Counted from the stretch's first letter, positions 18,737 to 28,503 are shown. The stretch: 64,000 bases of DNA from Rhodospirillales bacterium (GCA_018666775.1 JABIXC010000003.1:62001-126000), one strand, 5' to 3'. A program made the numbers and translations. The notes: generated by a model not told the origin, from the sequence alone.

Positions 18737-20023
18737 TTAATCTGCTTCGCTGTCGAACATTTCCGGTCGGCGCATCATCCAGAGCAGAATTAAAAGCCCG
18801 GGCACCGCGCACACGGCCGATGTGACAAAAAACCAAAACCAATCAAGGCGTTCTGCAAGCCAGCCGCCGCCAGAGGACAACACCGTTCGCCCAACGGCAG
18901 CAAGGGATGAGAACAACGCATATTGTGTGGCCGTGAAATCAAAATGGCAAAGCCTGGAAAGATAGGCAACGAAGGCCGCCGTGCCCATGCCGCCGGAAAT
19001 ATTTTCAATGCCGACCGTCAGGGCCAAAAGCCCCATGTCGGCACCCACAGACGCCTGAACCGCAAACATCAGATTGGAAAGCATCTGTAGCCCGCCACAC
19101 CACAACAGGGCCGGGAACAGGCCATAACGGAGCACCACAACCCCGCCTGCCACGGCCCCGATTAAGGTTGCCCCAATGCCAAAAACTTTGGTCACAGAAG
19201 CGATGGCAGAAAGAGAAAATCCAATGGAGACAAAAAACGTATTGGCCATAACCCCGGCCACGGCGTCGCCAAATTTATAAAGCACGATAAATAACAACAC
19301 CGCCATCCAACCGGGGCGTTTCAGAAAATCTGCAAAGGGCGCCACAACGTGATCGGCCATCCAGCGATTAAGGTTTGTTTGCCTGCTTTCTTTTTTCAGA
19401 TAGGCCGCTGATTGTTTTGGCTCTGACGATAACAAGATGGCCAAAAGCCCAACCCCCATGCCAAGCCCCATGACGCTATAGGCTGCCGGCCATCCAAATG
19501 CATCGGCGATATAAAGCGCGCCCGCACCAGAAACCAACATACCAACCCGGTACCCAAGCTGTACCGCAGCGGCGCCTGCCCCCTGTTCCCGAGCAGCCAG
19601 AATTTCCACGCGGTAGGCATCAATCACAATGTCCTGGGTTGCCGATAAAAAGGCCACCATCAGGGCCAAAAGGGCCGTGTGTCCAATATCCGTCACGGGA
19701 TTGGTCAGGCCCAGGGCGATGATGGTTGGGAACAACAAAAGCTGAGATGTCACCATCCAGCTGCGACGCCGGCCCAGACGCCGGGTCAGGATCGGAATTT
19801 TCAGCCCGTCAATTAAGGGCGACCATAAAAATTTTAATGCATACGGAAGCCCCATAAGGGCAAACAAGCCAATGGTCGTGCGATCAATCCCGGTGCTTGC
19901 CAACCAGGCCGACAGGGTTCCGAAGCTGAGCGCCAACGGCAACCCACTGGAAAATCCGAGAACCCCGATCAGGGCCATGCGGGGATCGCGATAAACCGCC
20001 ACCGCATCGAGCCATCTGCCCAT
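18737..20023 (-). CDS. ampG: AmpG-type muropeptide MFS permease
   Basis: Twelve-segment major facilitator protein of the PAT/AmpG group, importing anhydro-muropeptides for cell-wall recycling. At 428 residues it is a little shorter than the ~490 of the enterobacterial protein. The N-terminal GFSSGLPLALSFGTLSAWL and the following GLPYALKFLWSPLID are strongly AmpG-like, as is SATQDIVIDAYRVEIL. No beta-lactamase gene or AmpR regulator is nearby, so a recycling role is the simplest reading. Convergent with phoB; the PfkB-family kinase gene ends 45 bases upstream on the same strand. Confidence 0.85.
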   Translation of the reverse strand: MGRWLDAVAVYRDPRMALIGVLGFSSGLPLALSFGTLSAWLASTGIDRTTIGLFALMGLPYALKFLWSPLIDGLKIPILTRRLGRRRSWMVTSQLLLFPTIIALGLTNPVTDIGHTALLALMVAFLSATQDIVIDAYRVEILAAREQGAGAAAVQLGYRVGMLVSGAGALYIADAFGWPAAYSVMGLGMGVGLLAILLSSEPKQSAAYLKKESRQTNLNRWMADHVVAPFADFLKRPGWMAVLLFIVLYKFGDAVAGVMANTFFVSIGFSLSAIASVTKVFGIGATLIGAVAGGVVVLRYGLFPALLWCGGLQMLSNLMFAVQASVGADMGLLALTVGIENISGGMGTAAFVAYLSRLCHFDFTATQYALFSSLAAVGRTVLSSGGGWLAERLDWFWFFVTSAVCAVPGLLILLWMMRRPEMFDSEAD

Positions 20024-20068
20024 TATCTGTTTCCCCCAGCCGGACTGCGCGCCACCTGAAAATGGGTC

Positions 20069-21103
20069 CTAGTTATCAAATGCCTTTGCTGCCAGCACGG
20101 CCAGGTCGGCCTCAGGCCGGGCACCGTAATGGCTGATTATTTCACCGGAACAAATCGAACCCAGCCGCCCACAATCATGAAGATCGCGGCCCTGGGTCAG
20201 GCCATACAAAAATCCTGCTGCATAAAGGTCCCCGGCACCGGTCGTATCGATAATCTTTTCAACAGGTTCTGCATCAATGACATGTATTTCATCCCCTGAC
20301 ACGACAACCGATCCTTTTTCTGAACGGGTCAACGCCGCAATTTGGCAATGCTTTCGAACCTCTTGCAGGGCTTCGTCAAAGTCTTCGGTTTCATACAAGG
20401 ACAGGATTTCTGATTCGTTTGCGAACAGAATATCGATGTGTTCTTCGACCAGATCAAGAAAGTCCAGACGATGGCGATCAACGCAAAATGGATCAGACAG
20501 GGTCAATGCCACCATGTTGCCCGCCTTATGGGCGATTTTTGCCGCCTCCTGAAAAGCCTTCTTGGCCATGGGCGGATCCCACAAATAGCCTTCCAGATAG
20601 ATCACTTTTGAATCGGCAATCACGGTGGGGTCAATATCACCGGGGTCAAGGGTTGCTGAAACACCAAGATAGGTCTGCATGGTGCGCTGGGCATCGGGTG
20701 TCACAAAAATAAGGCATCGGGCTGTGTGTTGGCCGTCTGAGGCGGCGGATGTTTCGAAAGAAACCCCTGCAGCACGAATATCATGGCGAAAAATTCCCCC
20801 AAGCTGATCGTCTCTAACCTTGCCAATAAAGGAACCCTTGCCGCCAAGGGCCGATAATCCGGCAATGGTATTGGCAGCCGAGCCACCAGAAGATTCCACC
20901 GAAGCGCCCATGCGACCATATAATTCGGCTGCTTCGGTGCCATCAATCAGGGTCATGGTCCCTTTGTTCAGGCTGTTTTCGGAAAGGAATGCATCTTCTG
21001 CATGAGCGATGACATCGACAATGGCGTTGCCAATTCCCAAAACATCGAAACGACGTTCCGATACCATTGCATCGACAATTGCCGTGGGTTTTCCGTTGCT
21101 CAC
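20069..21103 (-). CDS. PfkB-family carbohydrate/adenosine kinase
   Basis: Ribokinase-fold kinase of 344 residues. Near the N-terminus GIGNAIVDVIA and the GGSAANTIAGLS substrate region are visible; the anion-hole/catalytic motif DTTGAGDLYAAGF lies near residue 285 with the catalytic Asp in GAGD. Close relatives in alphaproteobacteria are annotated as adenosine kinases, but substrate cannot be proved from sequence and a sugar kinase remains possible. The start is GTG at 21103 with AGGGGA upstream. Divergent from the bactofilin gene. Confidence 0.85.
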   Translation of the reverse strand: MSNGKPTAIVDAMVSERRFDVLGIGNAIVDVIAHAEDAFLSENSLNKGTMTLIDGTEAAELYGRMGASVESSGGSAANTIAGLSALGGKGSFIGKVRDDQLGGIFRHDIRAAGVSFETSAASDGQHTARCLIFVTPDAQRTMQTYLGVSATLDPGDIDPTVIADSKVIYLEGYLWDPPMAKKAFQEAAKIAHKAGNMVALTLSDPFCVDRHRLDFLDLVEEHIDILFANESEILSLYETEDFDEALQEVRKHCQIAALTRSEKGSVVVSGDEIHVIDAEPVEKIIDTTGAGDLYAAGFLYGLTQGRDLHDCGRLGSICSGEIISHYGARPEADLAVLAAKAFDN

Positions 21104-21305
21104 GTTGATGGTCCCCTTTTATATTTTGAACATGCTGGCTCAGTCGCGAACCATGGCATTGAGTATACATTCCCTGTATCAGGGGGCAAAGCAACAGAAT
21201 ACCTTCTTATAAATTTTCCAATGGTGTGAGAACGATATTATTTCCCGTCATCTATGGGAATGGGGTAATCTAGGCCAACGTTATCTTCTACAAAGGAACA
21301 CCGTC

Positions 21306-21854
21306 ATGCTAGGCAGCAAAAAGGACGATGATGCAAAAACGACCGGCACCCAAGATGGGGTCAATAAGGCCAATCCCTTGCCGCCGCAAAATTCATCACA
21401 GGGGTTAAGCCTGCATAAGCCACTGCCGGCCACTGCCCAAACGGCAAGCACCAGCCGCCTTGCCGACATTCCGGGCATGGGCCCCGCAAGGGGAAGCACC
21501 AGGCCCTATGGGTCCGAAGGCAAGACGTTGGTGGTGGGCAGGGAAATTTCTCTCAATGGAGAGATCGCCGCGTGTGATCGCTTGGTCGTTGAAGGCAGGG
21601 TTGAAGCTTCGCTGACCGGTTGCCGCAACCTTGATATTGCACAGGGCGGATTATTCAAAGGCAATGCAGAAATTGAAGAAGCTGAAATTTCAGGCCGTTT
21701 TGAAGGGAATCTCACGGTCCAGAAACGCCTGCGCATTCGTTCTTCGGGCCATATCAAGGGCAAATTAAAATATGGCCAGATCGAAATTGAAGCAGGTGGG
21801 GTCATCTCCGGCGAAGTCCGGTTCATCAGCGACAAAACTGATGCAAAAAGCTGA
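21306..21854 (+). CDS. Bactofilin family cytoskeletal protein
   Basis: A 182-residue protein with a central bactofilin (DUF583) beta-helix at about residues 65-175, recognisable as repeating short strands with Gly turns: LVVEGRVEASL, LDIAQGGLFKGNAEIEEAEI, SGRFEGNLTVQKRLRI. The first ~65 residues are a disordered Pro/Ser/Gly-rich tail, as usual. Bactofilins polymerise without nucleotide and act in cell shape, stalk or wall synthesis. ATG follows AAAGGA. The stop is 19 bases before a lipoprotein gene, so the two may be cotranscribed. Confidence 0.9.
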   Translation: MLGSKKDDDAKTTGTQDGVNKANPLPPQNSSQGLSLHKPLPATAQTASTSRLADIPGMGPARGSTRPYGSEGKTLVVGREISLNGEIAACDRLVVEGRVEASLTGCRNLDIAQGGLFKGNAEIEEAEISGRFEGNLTVQKRLRIRSSGHIKGKLKYGQIEIEAGGVISGEVRFISDKTDAKS

Positions 21855-21873
21855 CGATAGCCGAGCGTGACCG

Positions 21874-22350
21874 TTGCGTAGCCCTGTCCTGACACTATTA
21901 TTTTTGGCATTTCTTGTTTCGGCCTGTACCAGTGCCACAGATGAACGTGCAACATCCATTGCAAATCCACCCTCTATCCAAAACCCAGCTCTACAATATC
22001 CAGATGGCCAGATTGCTTCTATCCCTGCGCTAAAAACATCTGTGAAATCTGGCCAAGTGCCCGTGCAGAATCTTAAAAAATCAATTTTTGCACATTCTCC
22101 GGCCAAGCTTTTGGGGCTTAGCAATATAGAAATTACCAAGCTTTTGGGGCCCCCCCATTTCCAGCGCATTGATGACCCCGGGGCGCTATGGCAATACCGA
22201 ACCCAGCGCTGTATTCTCAATATATTCTTCCACGCCAAGGATGCATTGTATCTGGTTACCCATACTGAATTAAACGCGCGGGGTAATCTGGGCTCAACCC
22301 GGCAATGTGCTGAGCAAGCCAAGCACCAAAACGTGCAGGATGCGGGATAA
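21874..22350 (+). CDS. Uncharacterised lipoprotein, possibly BamE/SmpA-like fold
   Basis: I do not recognise a named family. The 158-residue product starts with a lipoprotein signal, MRSPVLTLLFLAFLVSACTS, with a lipobox LVSA-Cys at Cys18. A conserved-looking C-terminal part (LLGLSNIEITKLLGPP, then ALWQYRTQRCILNIFF) resembles the pattern of BamE/SmpA-type outer-membrane assembly lipoproteins (L-G then helix then LLGxP, then WxY), but that is an inference from pattern only. The start is TTG at 21874; a GTG seven bases earlier leads straight to a stop. The ribosome site is weak, so translation may be coupled to the bactofilin gene just upstream. Confidence 0.75.
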   Translation: MRSPVLTLLFLAFLVSACTSATDERATSIANPPSIQNPALQYPDGQIASIPALKTSVKSGQVPVQNLKKSIFAHSPAKLLGLSNIEITKLLGPPHFQRIDDPGALWQYRTQRCILNIFFHAKDALYLVTHTELNARGNLGSTRQCAEQAKHQNVQDAG

Positions 22351-22398
22351 AATACCATGGCCGCCACAAACAACCCTGCGCTGGCGCAGCTAAACCCT

Positions 22399-23043
22399 TT
22401 AAGCCAGAATTTTCCCCTTAAACAGGCATAAATCTGCGACCGGACATTCGTGGCATTTCGGCTTTCGAGCAAGGCATGTGTAGCGCCCATGCAAAATAAG
22501 CCAATGATGGGCATGGATCATCCACGTATCCGGAATGCCCTTCACCAATTTTTTTTCAACATCTAACACTGTTTTTCCAGGGGCCAAGCCTGTGCGGTTT
22601 GAAACCCTGAAAACATGGGTATCGACCGCCATGGTAGGTTCGCCAAAGGCAATGTTCAAAACCACATTGGCCGTTTTTCGCCCAACCCCTGCAAGGGATT
22701 CAAGGGCGGCGCGGTCTTTGGGCACTTTGCCGCCATAATCGCCGATCAGCTTTTCCGAAAGGGAAATAATGTTTTTTGCCTTGGTATTGAACAGCCCAAT
22801 GGATTTGATATGGCCCACCAATCCCTGAAGGCCAAGGTCAAGCATGGCTTGGGGCGTCTTCACCTTTGCAAACAATGCTTTTGTAGCTTTATTGACCCCG
22901 AGATCCGTCGCCTGTGCCGAGAGAACAACCGCCACCAAAAGGGTGTAGTGGTTGACATAGTCAAGTTCCCCCTTGGGTTCGGGATCACGATCCGAAAGAC
23001 GGCGAAAGAATTCATCGATATCAGTTTTTTTCATATTTTTCAT
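22399..23043 (-). CDS. nth: Endonuclease III (DNA glycosylase/AP lyase)
   Basis: Base-excision repair enzyme removing oxidised pyrimidines. It has 214 residues, full length. The helix-hairpin-helix LAGVGRKTAN is at residues 117-126 with catalytic Lys123; catalytic Asp141 lies in VDTHVFR. The [4Fe-4S] cluster ligands are Cys190, Cys197, Cys200 and Cys206 (C-x6-C-x2-C-x5-C). Two in-frame ATGs lie close together at the 5' end, so the start is uncertain by 3 codons. Convergent with the lipoprotein gene and divergent from the EamA transporter. Confidence 0.97.
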   Translation of the reverse strand: MKNMKKTDIDEFFRRLSDRDPEPKGELDYVNHYTLLVAVVLSAQATDLGVNKATKALFAKVKTPQAMLDLGLQGLVGHIKSIGLFNTKAKNIISLSEKLIGDYGGKVPKDRAALESLAGVGRKTANVVLNIAFGEPTMAVDTHVFRVSNRTGLAPGKTVLDVEKKLVKGIPDTWMIHAHHWLILHGRYTCLARKPKCHECPVADLCLFKGKILA

Positions 23044-23136
23044 GGCTGTGAGTTTAATGGCTGTTATGCCCGCTGCAAACCCGCAATACTTTGACAGGCT
23101 TCCACCAGCACCCTAGATAGAGGCATCGCATGCCCT

Positions 23137-24072
23137 GTGTGGCCCCTGAATTTCACCTCTAATGGAAACTCTACCTTGGCCGATCGCTATCTTCGTGACT
23201 ATCTGCTGCTTGTCGGTCTTTCGCTGATTTGGGGGTCGTCTTTTTCCCTGATCCGGATTGCCGTGACCGATGTGCCGCCCATGACCATGACGGCCGTGCG
23301 CGTTATCATTGCCGTGATGATGCTGTTTCCCCTTGTACGCCTTTCAGGCCATCGGATGCCAAGCCTTTGGAATAAAGAAGGACGATTGGTTTGGGTCCAT
23401 TTTCTGGTGATTGGTGTTTTAGGCAATGGCCTGCCCTTTAGCCTTGTCGGGTGGGGCGAGCTGGAAATCAGTTCTTCGCTGGCCGCCATTTTAATCGGTG
23501 CCATGCCTGTTTTCACCGTCGTGCTGGCACAGGTTTTCGGGATTGAACGCATCACAAGCTGGAAGACTATGGTTGGCATTGCGGTGGGCTTTTCTGGTCT
23601 GATTTTGCTGGTGGGGCCGGCCATTTTAAAAGAACTGGGCGGGGCCACCATCCATGAATTGGCCGTAATCGGTGCAGCCGCCAGTTACGCCGCCACCGCC
23701 GTTTACGCCCGCAAACTTGCTGTCCGCCTTCCCGCAGTAACACTGGGGGCGGGAACCATGGCGGCCTCGGCATGCGTCATGATACCCATGGCCTTCATGT
23801 TTGAGGCCCCCTGGCAGATGCGGCCCGGTGCAGATGCAATTTGGGCGGTGGCATTTCTAGGCGTTGTTTCAACGGGTCTGGCATCTGTGGTTTATTTCAG
23901 ACTGTTGGCATCAACAGGGCCTACCTTCACATCCATGATCAATTACCTGATCCCCCTGATCGGCGCAGGCCTGGGCGTCTTGTGGCTTGGGGAAACCGTT
24001 GGGTTCTATGAATTGCTGGCCTTGGCATTGATCATTGGTGGTGTTGCACTCGTGCGGCAACGCGCGGACTAA
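23137..24072 (+). CDS. EamA/DMT-family transporter
   Basis: Drug/metabolite transporter superfamily membrane protein, 311 residues, with about ten hydrophobic segments arranged as two EamA repeats (the first from LVGLSLIWGSSFSLIRI, the second from LAVIGAAASYAATAVYARKL). Members export amino acids or other metabolites; the substrate cannot be predicted. The start is uncertain: GTG at 23137 gives the longest product, and a TTG at 23176 with GGAAA upstream would remove 13 polar residues. The 3' end and stop codon fall inside a 26-base tandem duplication. Confidence 0.82.
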   Translation: MWPLNFTSNGNSTLADRYLRDYLLLVGLSLIWGSSFSLIRIAVTDVPPMTMTAVRVIIAVMMLFPLVRLSGHRMPSLWNKEGRLVWVHFLVIGVLGNGLPFSLVGWGELEISSSLAAILIGAMPVFTVVLAQVFGIERITSWKTMVGIAVGFSGLILLVGPAILKELGGATIHELAVIGAAASYAATAVYARKLAVRLPAVTLGAGTMAASACVMIPMAFMFEAPWQMRPGADAIWAVAFLGVVSTGLASVVYFRLLASTGPTFTSMINYLIPLIGAGLGVLWLGETVGFYELLALALIIGGVALVRQRAD

Positions 24073-24109
24073 AGTGAGGGCGGCAACGCGCGGACTAAAG
24101 TGAGGGCGG
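24054..24109. repeat. 26-bp tandem duplication at the EamA stop codon
   Basis: Two identical 26-base units occupy 24054-24079 and 24080-24105, followed by the first four bases of a third. Each unit begins GCGGCAACGCG and ends AAAGTGAGG. The first copy carries the last codons and TAA of the transporter gene; the second is non-coding and separates it from the convergent dapB stop. Identity of the copies points to a recent slipped-strand duplication. Confidence 0.95.
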
Positions 24110-24118
24110 ATTAGGCCC

Positions 24119-24931
24119 TTATGACTTAAAACCCAAAACGTCTTGCATGGAATAGAGCCCGGCTGGTTTTCCCGCTGCCCAAAGGGCTGCACGGGCGGCA
24201 CCACGGGCAAAGATTTCACGCCCGCCCGCTTTGTGGGTTATTTCAATGCGTTCTGCCATGCCCGCAAACATCACCGTGTGATCGCCAACCACATCCCCGC
24301 CACGCAGACTGGCGAAGCCAATGGCGCCCGGGGCACGGGCGCCTGAAATACCATCGCGACCCCGTTCTGAGACTGCATCCAGATTGACGCCGCGACCAAG
24401 GGCTGCCGCCTTACCAAGGCCAAGGGCGGTACCTGATGGCGAATCCACCTTGTGGCGATGATGCATTTCAACAATTTCGATATCAAATTCTTCACCCAAA
24501 ACCCGGGCTGTCTGTTCCACCAATGCCATGGCCAGATTGACCCCAACAGAAAAATTCGGCGCCTGAACAATGGCCACTTTTTTAGAAGCCGCCATTATCT
24601 TGGCCTGCTGATCCGCATCCAGACCTGTGGTGCCAGTCACCAAAATGGTGCCAGCACTAGCGGCAAGGGCCCCATGATTAACGGTGACGGCTGGAATGGT
24701 AAAATCCAAAACGGCATCGGACGTTTCAAACAAAGCGTTTGCATCCTCAAAAAGTTCAACACCCAAGGCATCCATGCCGGCAAGAACGCCAGCATCGTGA
24801 CCCAACAATGGATGATTTGCACTTTCCGTTGCCGCAACGACCCGACACCCAGCACTTTCAGCCACAGCGCGTGTTAATGCGCGGCCCATGCGCCCAGCAG
24901 CGCCAACGATTCCTATGCCTAGATCAGCCAT
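24119..24931 (-). CDS. dapB: 4-hydroxy-tetrahydrodipicolinate reductase
   Basis: NAD(P)H-dependent step of the diaminopimelate/lysine pathway. It has 270 residues. The dinucleotide motif GAAGRMG is at 10-16, TGTTG at 99-103, NFSVGVN at 126-132, and the catalytic/substrate segment EMHHRHKVDSPSGTA at about 155-169 with catalytic His157 and Lys161. Located after dnaJ on the same strand (87 bases apart), a common alphaproteobacterial arrangement. Convergent with the EamA transporter. Confidence 0.96.
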   Translation of the reverse strand: MADLGIGIVGAAGRMGRALTRAVAESAGCRVVAATESANHPLLGHDAGVLAGMDALGVELFEDANALFETSDAVLDFTIPAVTVNHGALAASAGTILVTGTTGLDADQQAKIMAASKKVAIVQAPNFSVGVNLAMALVEQTARVLGEEFDIEIVEMHHRHKVDSPSGTALGLGKAAALGRGVNLDAVSERGRDGISGARAPGAIGFASLRGGDVVGDHTVMFAGMAERIEITHKAGGREIFARGAARAALWAAGKPAGLYSMQDVLGFKS

Positions 24932-25018
24932 TATCCCGCCCCTTTAATACGGTTACTCAAATGCGCAGGGATTTAAACACGCCCCCGGGAACAGGGGGAA
25001 GGTTTTTCCCGAAGATGG

Positions 25019-26176
25019 CTATTTTTTTTCGTTTTCGGTCAAGTCGCTCCAGGCTTCCTTAACCTTGGCAAAAAAGCCTTCGGATTCTGGACTGGTGCGT
25101 GACGCAGGGCTTTCGCTTGCAAATTCCTTCAACATTTCTTTTTGGCGCTTGGAAAGCTTAACAGGCGTTTCCACCGTGGCGCGAATATACATATCGCCGC
25201 GTGATGATCCCCGCATTACGCTCATCCCTTTGCCGCGAAGACGGAGTTGATGGCCCGATTGCGCGCCTGCTGGAATTTTTACTCTGGCCCTTGTGCCATC
25301 AATGGTCGGCACCTCGACACTTCCACCAAGTGCTGCCGTGGTCATGGGAAGGGGGACGCGCATATAAAGATTGGCCCCTTCGCGCTGGAAATAGACATGG
25401 GGTTTAATGGATAGAAAAATGTACAAATCCCCTGATTGTGCGCCACGCATGCCTGCTTCGCCTTCGCCGGAAAGGCGGATGCGGGTGCCATCTTCAACGC
25501 CTGCCGGAATGGTAACGGAAAGGGTTTTTTCACGGTTAACCCGCCCCATTCCCTGACAATTACCACAAGGTTTGTCGATCACCTGACCTTGGCCCTGACA
25601 AGACGCACACGTGCGTTCGATCGTAAAGAACCCCTGTTGGGCCCGCACCCGACCGCGGCCCTTACAAGTGCCACATGTGGTGGGCTTTGATCCCTTGGCA
25701 GCACCGGAACCAGTACAGGTTTCACAGGTGGCCGCCGTGGGGACGCGAATGGTCGCCTGCTTTCCAGCGAAGGCGTCTTCCAGGGACACTTCCATGTTGT
25801 AGCGCAGATCAGACCCGCGCGTGCTTCCGCCATCTTGGCCGCCACGCGATTGTGCACCGCCAAAATCACCAAACATTTCATCAAAGATGTCACCAAAGCC
25901 GCCTGAAAAGCCACCATTGCCGCCGCCTTGTCCACCCATGCCACCGGTGCCATCGAAAGCCCCATACCCAAAACGATCATAGGCGGCGCGCTTTTCGTCA
26001 TCCTTGAGGATGTCGTAAACTTCGTTGATTTCCTTGAATTTTTGCTCGGCTTCCTTATCGCCAGAATTGCGATCGGGATGGTATTTCATAGCAAGTTTAC
26101 GGTACGCCTTTTTAAGGTCATCACTACTTGCATTACGATCAACGCCAAGCATTTCGTAGGCATCTTGAGTAGGCAT
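25019..26176 (-). CDS. dnaJ: Molecular chaperone DnaJ (Hsp40)
   Basis: Co-chaperone that delivers unfolded clients to DnaK and stimulates its ATPase. It has 385 residues with all classic parts: a J domain with HPD at 33-35, a Gly/Phe-rich region (about 75-110), and a zinc domain with four CxxCxGxG repeats ([32 protein letters not shown]) at about 145-215. The C-terminal substrate-binding domains follow. Downstream of dnaK on the same strand, with a strong hairpin between the two genes. Confidence 0.98.
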   Translation of the reverse strand: MPTQDAYEMLGVDRNASSDDLKKAYRKLAMKYHPDRNSGDKEAEQKFKEINEVYDILKDDEKRAAYDRFGYGAFDGTGGMGGQGGGNGGFSGGFGDIFDEMFGDFGGAQSRGGQDGGSTRGSDLRYNMEVSLEDAFAGKQATIRVPTAATCETCTGSGAAKGSKPTTCGTCKGRGRVRAQQGFFTIERTCASCQGQGQVIDKPCGNCQGMGRVNREKTLSVTIPAGVEDGTRIRLSGEGEAGMRGAQSGDLYIFLSIKPHVYFQREGANLYMRVPLPMTTAALGGSVEVPTIDGTRARVKIPAGAQSGHQLRLRGKGMSVMRGSSRGDMYIRATVETPVKLSKRQKEMLKEFASESPASRTSPESEGFFAKVKEAWSDLTENEKK

Positions 26177-26210
26177 GTTTTTTTTGGCCCCGACTTTATT
26201 TTATTTTTTT

Positions 26211-26248
26211 ATCCTGCCGCCATCACCAATGGCTAATGGCGGCAGGAT
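26211..26248 (-). promoter_or_regulatory. Strong hairpin in the dnaK-dnaJ intergenic region
   Basis: A perfect 13-base inverted repeat (ATCCTGCCGCCAT at 26211-26223 and ATGGCGGCAGGAT at 26236-26248) with a 12-base loop lies in the 83-base gap between the dnaK stop and dnaJ start. In the direction of the operon the stem is followed by an A-rich run, not a U tract, so it is not a standard intrinsic terminator. It could stabilise the dnaK message 3' end, act as an RNA processing site, or partly attenuate dnaJ. Confidence 0.8.
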
Positions 26249-26259
26249 ATTTTCGTGCT

Positions 26260-28251
26260 TTAGGAGGGTTTATCTTTGTTATCAGTTTCGCTGGCATCTT
26301 CTTTTGCATCGCTGCCCGGTGCATCTGATGCATCTGCCGTTACATCTTCAAAATCTGCATCGACGACCGTTTCGCCATCACCCGGGCCATCGGCGGAACC
26401 TTCTGCATCATCCCCTGATGCTTCGGCTGCTGCGGCTTCTGCTTCCTGGGTTGCTTTGTACATGGCTTCACCCAGTTTCATAGATGCCTGTGCCAACGTT
26501 TCAAGCCCGGCCTGAATGGCATCTTGGTCTTCACCTTCCAGCGTTGTCTTCAAAGCAGCTGTTGCGTCTTCGATCTCTTTTTTATCTTCTTCGGAAACCT
26601 TGTCTTCGTTTTCCTTTAAGGTTTTTTCCGTTGTGTGAATCAGCGTTTCTGCCTGATTGCGACGTTCAACGGTCTCGCGAAGTTTTTTATCTTCTTCCGC
26701 ATGGCTTTCGGCTTCCCTGACCATCTCATCAATGGCTTCATCGGTAAGACCGCCGGATGCCTGAATCCTGATCTGCTGTTCCTTGCCCGTGGCTTTATCT
26801 TTGGCTGACACGTTGACGATGCCATTGGCATCAATGTCAAAGGCAACTTCAATTTGCGGAACACCGCGCGGTGCCGTGGGCAGGCCGACAAGATCAAACT
26901 GGCCCAGCAGTTTATTGTCTGCAGCCATTTCACGTTCACCCTGGAAAACCCGGATGGTCACCGCGGTCTGATTATCTTCGGCTGTTGAAAACACCTGGCT
27001 TTTCTTTGTTGGAATGGTGGTGTTGCGATCAATCAATCGCGTGAACACGCCGCCAAGGGTTTCAATACCAAGGCTTAACGGAGTCACATCCAAAAGCAGG
27101 ACGTCCTTGACGTCGCCTTGCAACACGCCAGCCTGAATGGCCGCACCGATGGCGACAACCTCGTCGGGATTGACCCCTTTATGGGGTTCGCGATCAAAAA
27201 ACTTTTTTACGGTCTCAACAATTTTAGGCATGCGGGTCATGCCGCCAACCAAAATAACTTCATCAATTTCTGATGCCTTGAGACCCGCATCCTTCAATGC
27301 CGCTGCACATGGTGCAATGGTGCGTTCGACCAGAACTTCGATGATGGATTCGAGCTTGGCCCGGTTCATCTTTATATTAAGATGCTTCGGCCCCGATGCA
27401 TCGGCAGTAATGAACGGCAGGTTCACTTCTGTTTCCATGGCCGAAGAAAGTTCGATCTTGGCCTTTTCTGCGGCTTCTTTCAGGCGCTGAAGTGCCAGCT
27501 TGTCACCACGAAGATCAATGCCTTGATCCTTTTTGAATTCATCGGCCAGATAATCAATGATCATTGAATCAAAATCTTCACCGCCAAGGAAGGTATCCCC
27601 ATTGGTGGATTTTACTTCAAAGACACCATCGCCAATTTCCAGAATTGAAACATCGAACGTACCGCCGCCAAGATCGTAAACAGCAATGGTTCCGGTATTT
27701 TCCTTATCCAGACCATAGGCAAGGGCCGCTGCAGTCGGTTCGTTGATAATCCGCAGCACTTCAAGGCCCGCAATCTTGCCCGCATCCTTGGTTGCCTGGC
27801 GCTGGGCATCGTTGAAATAGGCAGGAACCGTGATAACGGCCTGTTCCACCGTTTCACCGAGATAGCTTTCGGCGGTTTCTTTCATTTTTTGAAGAATAAA
27901 TGCGGAAATTTGGCTGGGGCTATATTTTTCACCACGGCATTCTACCCAGGCATCGTCGCCTTCGGCCTTAACGATGTTGTAGGGCACCATTGTGCGATCC
28001 TTTTCGGTCGTTGGATCGTTGAAGGCGCGCCCAATCAGCCGTTTGATGGCAAACAGGGTGTTTTCGGGGTTGGTTACGCCCTGACGCTTGGCAGCTTGCC
28101 CCACGAGGCGTTCTTTCCCTTCGGTGAATGCCACCATGGATGGCGTGGTCCGTGTGCCTTCCGAATTTTCCAGAACCTTGGCGTCTGAGCCTTCCATAAT
28201 CGCGACACAGGAATTCGTTGTGCCAAGATCAATACCGATAACTTTACCCAT
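26260..28251 (-). CDS. dnaK: Molecular chaperone DnaK (Hsp70)
   Basis: ATP-dependent chaperone, 663 residues. The N-terminal ATPase domain begins [13 protein letters not shown] and includes [16 protein letters not shown] and [13 protein letters not shown]; the linker [16 protein letters not shown] leads into the substrate-binding domain, followed by a helical lid. It is about 20 residues longer than typical because of an acidic Asp/Ala/Glu-rich tail, and ends KDKPS rather than the more usual VDDKK-type end. RBS AAGGAAAAGGAAC precedes the ATG. A 252-base gap separates it from grpE and may hold its own heat-shock promoter. Confidence 0.98.
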   Translation of the reverse strand: MGKVIGIDLGTTNSCVAIMEGSDAKVLENSEGTRTTPSMVAFTEGKERLVGQAAKRQGVTNPENTLFAIKRLIGRAFNDPTTEKDRTMVPYNIVKAEGDDAWVECRGEKYSPSQISAFILQKMKETAESYLGETVEQAVITVPAYFNDAQRQATKDAGKIAGLEVLRIINEPTAAALAYGLDKENTGTIAVYDLGGGTFDVSILEIGDGVFEVKSTNGDTFLGGEDFDSMIIDYLADEFKKDQGIDLRGDKLALQRLKEAAEKAKIELSSAMETEVNLPFITADASGPKHLNIKMNRAKLESIIEVLVERTIAPCAAALKDAGLKASEIDEVILVGGMTRMPKIVETVKKFFDREPHKGVNPDEVVAIGAAIQAGVLQGDVKDVLLLDVTPLSLGIETLGGVFTRLIDRNTTIPTKKSQVFSTAEDNQTAVTIRVFQGEREMAADNKLLGQFDLVGLPTAPRGVPQIEVAFDIDANGIVNVSAKDKATGKEQQIRIQASGGLTDEAIDEMVREAESHAEEDKKLRETVERRNQAETLIHTTEKTLKENEDKVSEEDKKEIEDATAALKTTLEGEDQDAIQAGLETLAQASMKLGEAMYKATQEAEAAAAEASGDDAEGSADGPGDGETVVDADFEDVTADASDAPGSDAKEDASETDNKDKPS

Positions 28252-28370
28252 TGTTCCTTTTCCTTATCTTTACGCTGGTTCTGCAACCCCCCATAGACGG
28301 CTGCAAAATCCCCGGTTTCTGCGGCGTATCGTTCAATACGCATCAGATCAAATTTATTAGGTGTAGCCGG

Positions 28371-28399
28371 TATATGGGGCGCTTTTTGACCCCTGCAAC
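28371..28399 (-). promoter_or_regulatory. Possible sigma-32 (RpoH) promoter for dnaK
   Basis: On the minus strand GTTGCAG at 28399-28393 is followed, after 13 bases, by CCCCATATA at 28379-28371. The second element is an excellent match to the RpoH -10 (CCCCATnT); the first matches the CTTGAA -35 only in part. It lies about 120 bases upstream of the dnaK start. No CIRCE inverted repeat is present nearby. Assigned by eye, so tentative. Confidence 0.4.
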
Positions 28400-28503
28400 C
28401 CCTTTGGGTGCATTCAAGCCAAAGAATTCCTAAAAAACCCCAAAGAAACTGTATTGCTTTGAATTACAGGCCCCAGATTACCCCGGCGCACGGCGTGTTC
28501 GCT

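Noticed and set aside
21765-22514. 249-codon minus-strand frame across the bactofilin, lipoprotein and nth genes
   Set aside because: Overlaps three supported genes on either strand, is Cys/Trp-rich and matches no family.
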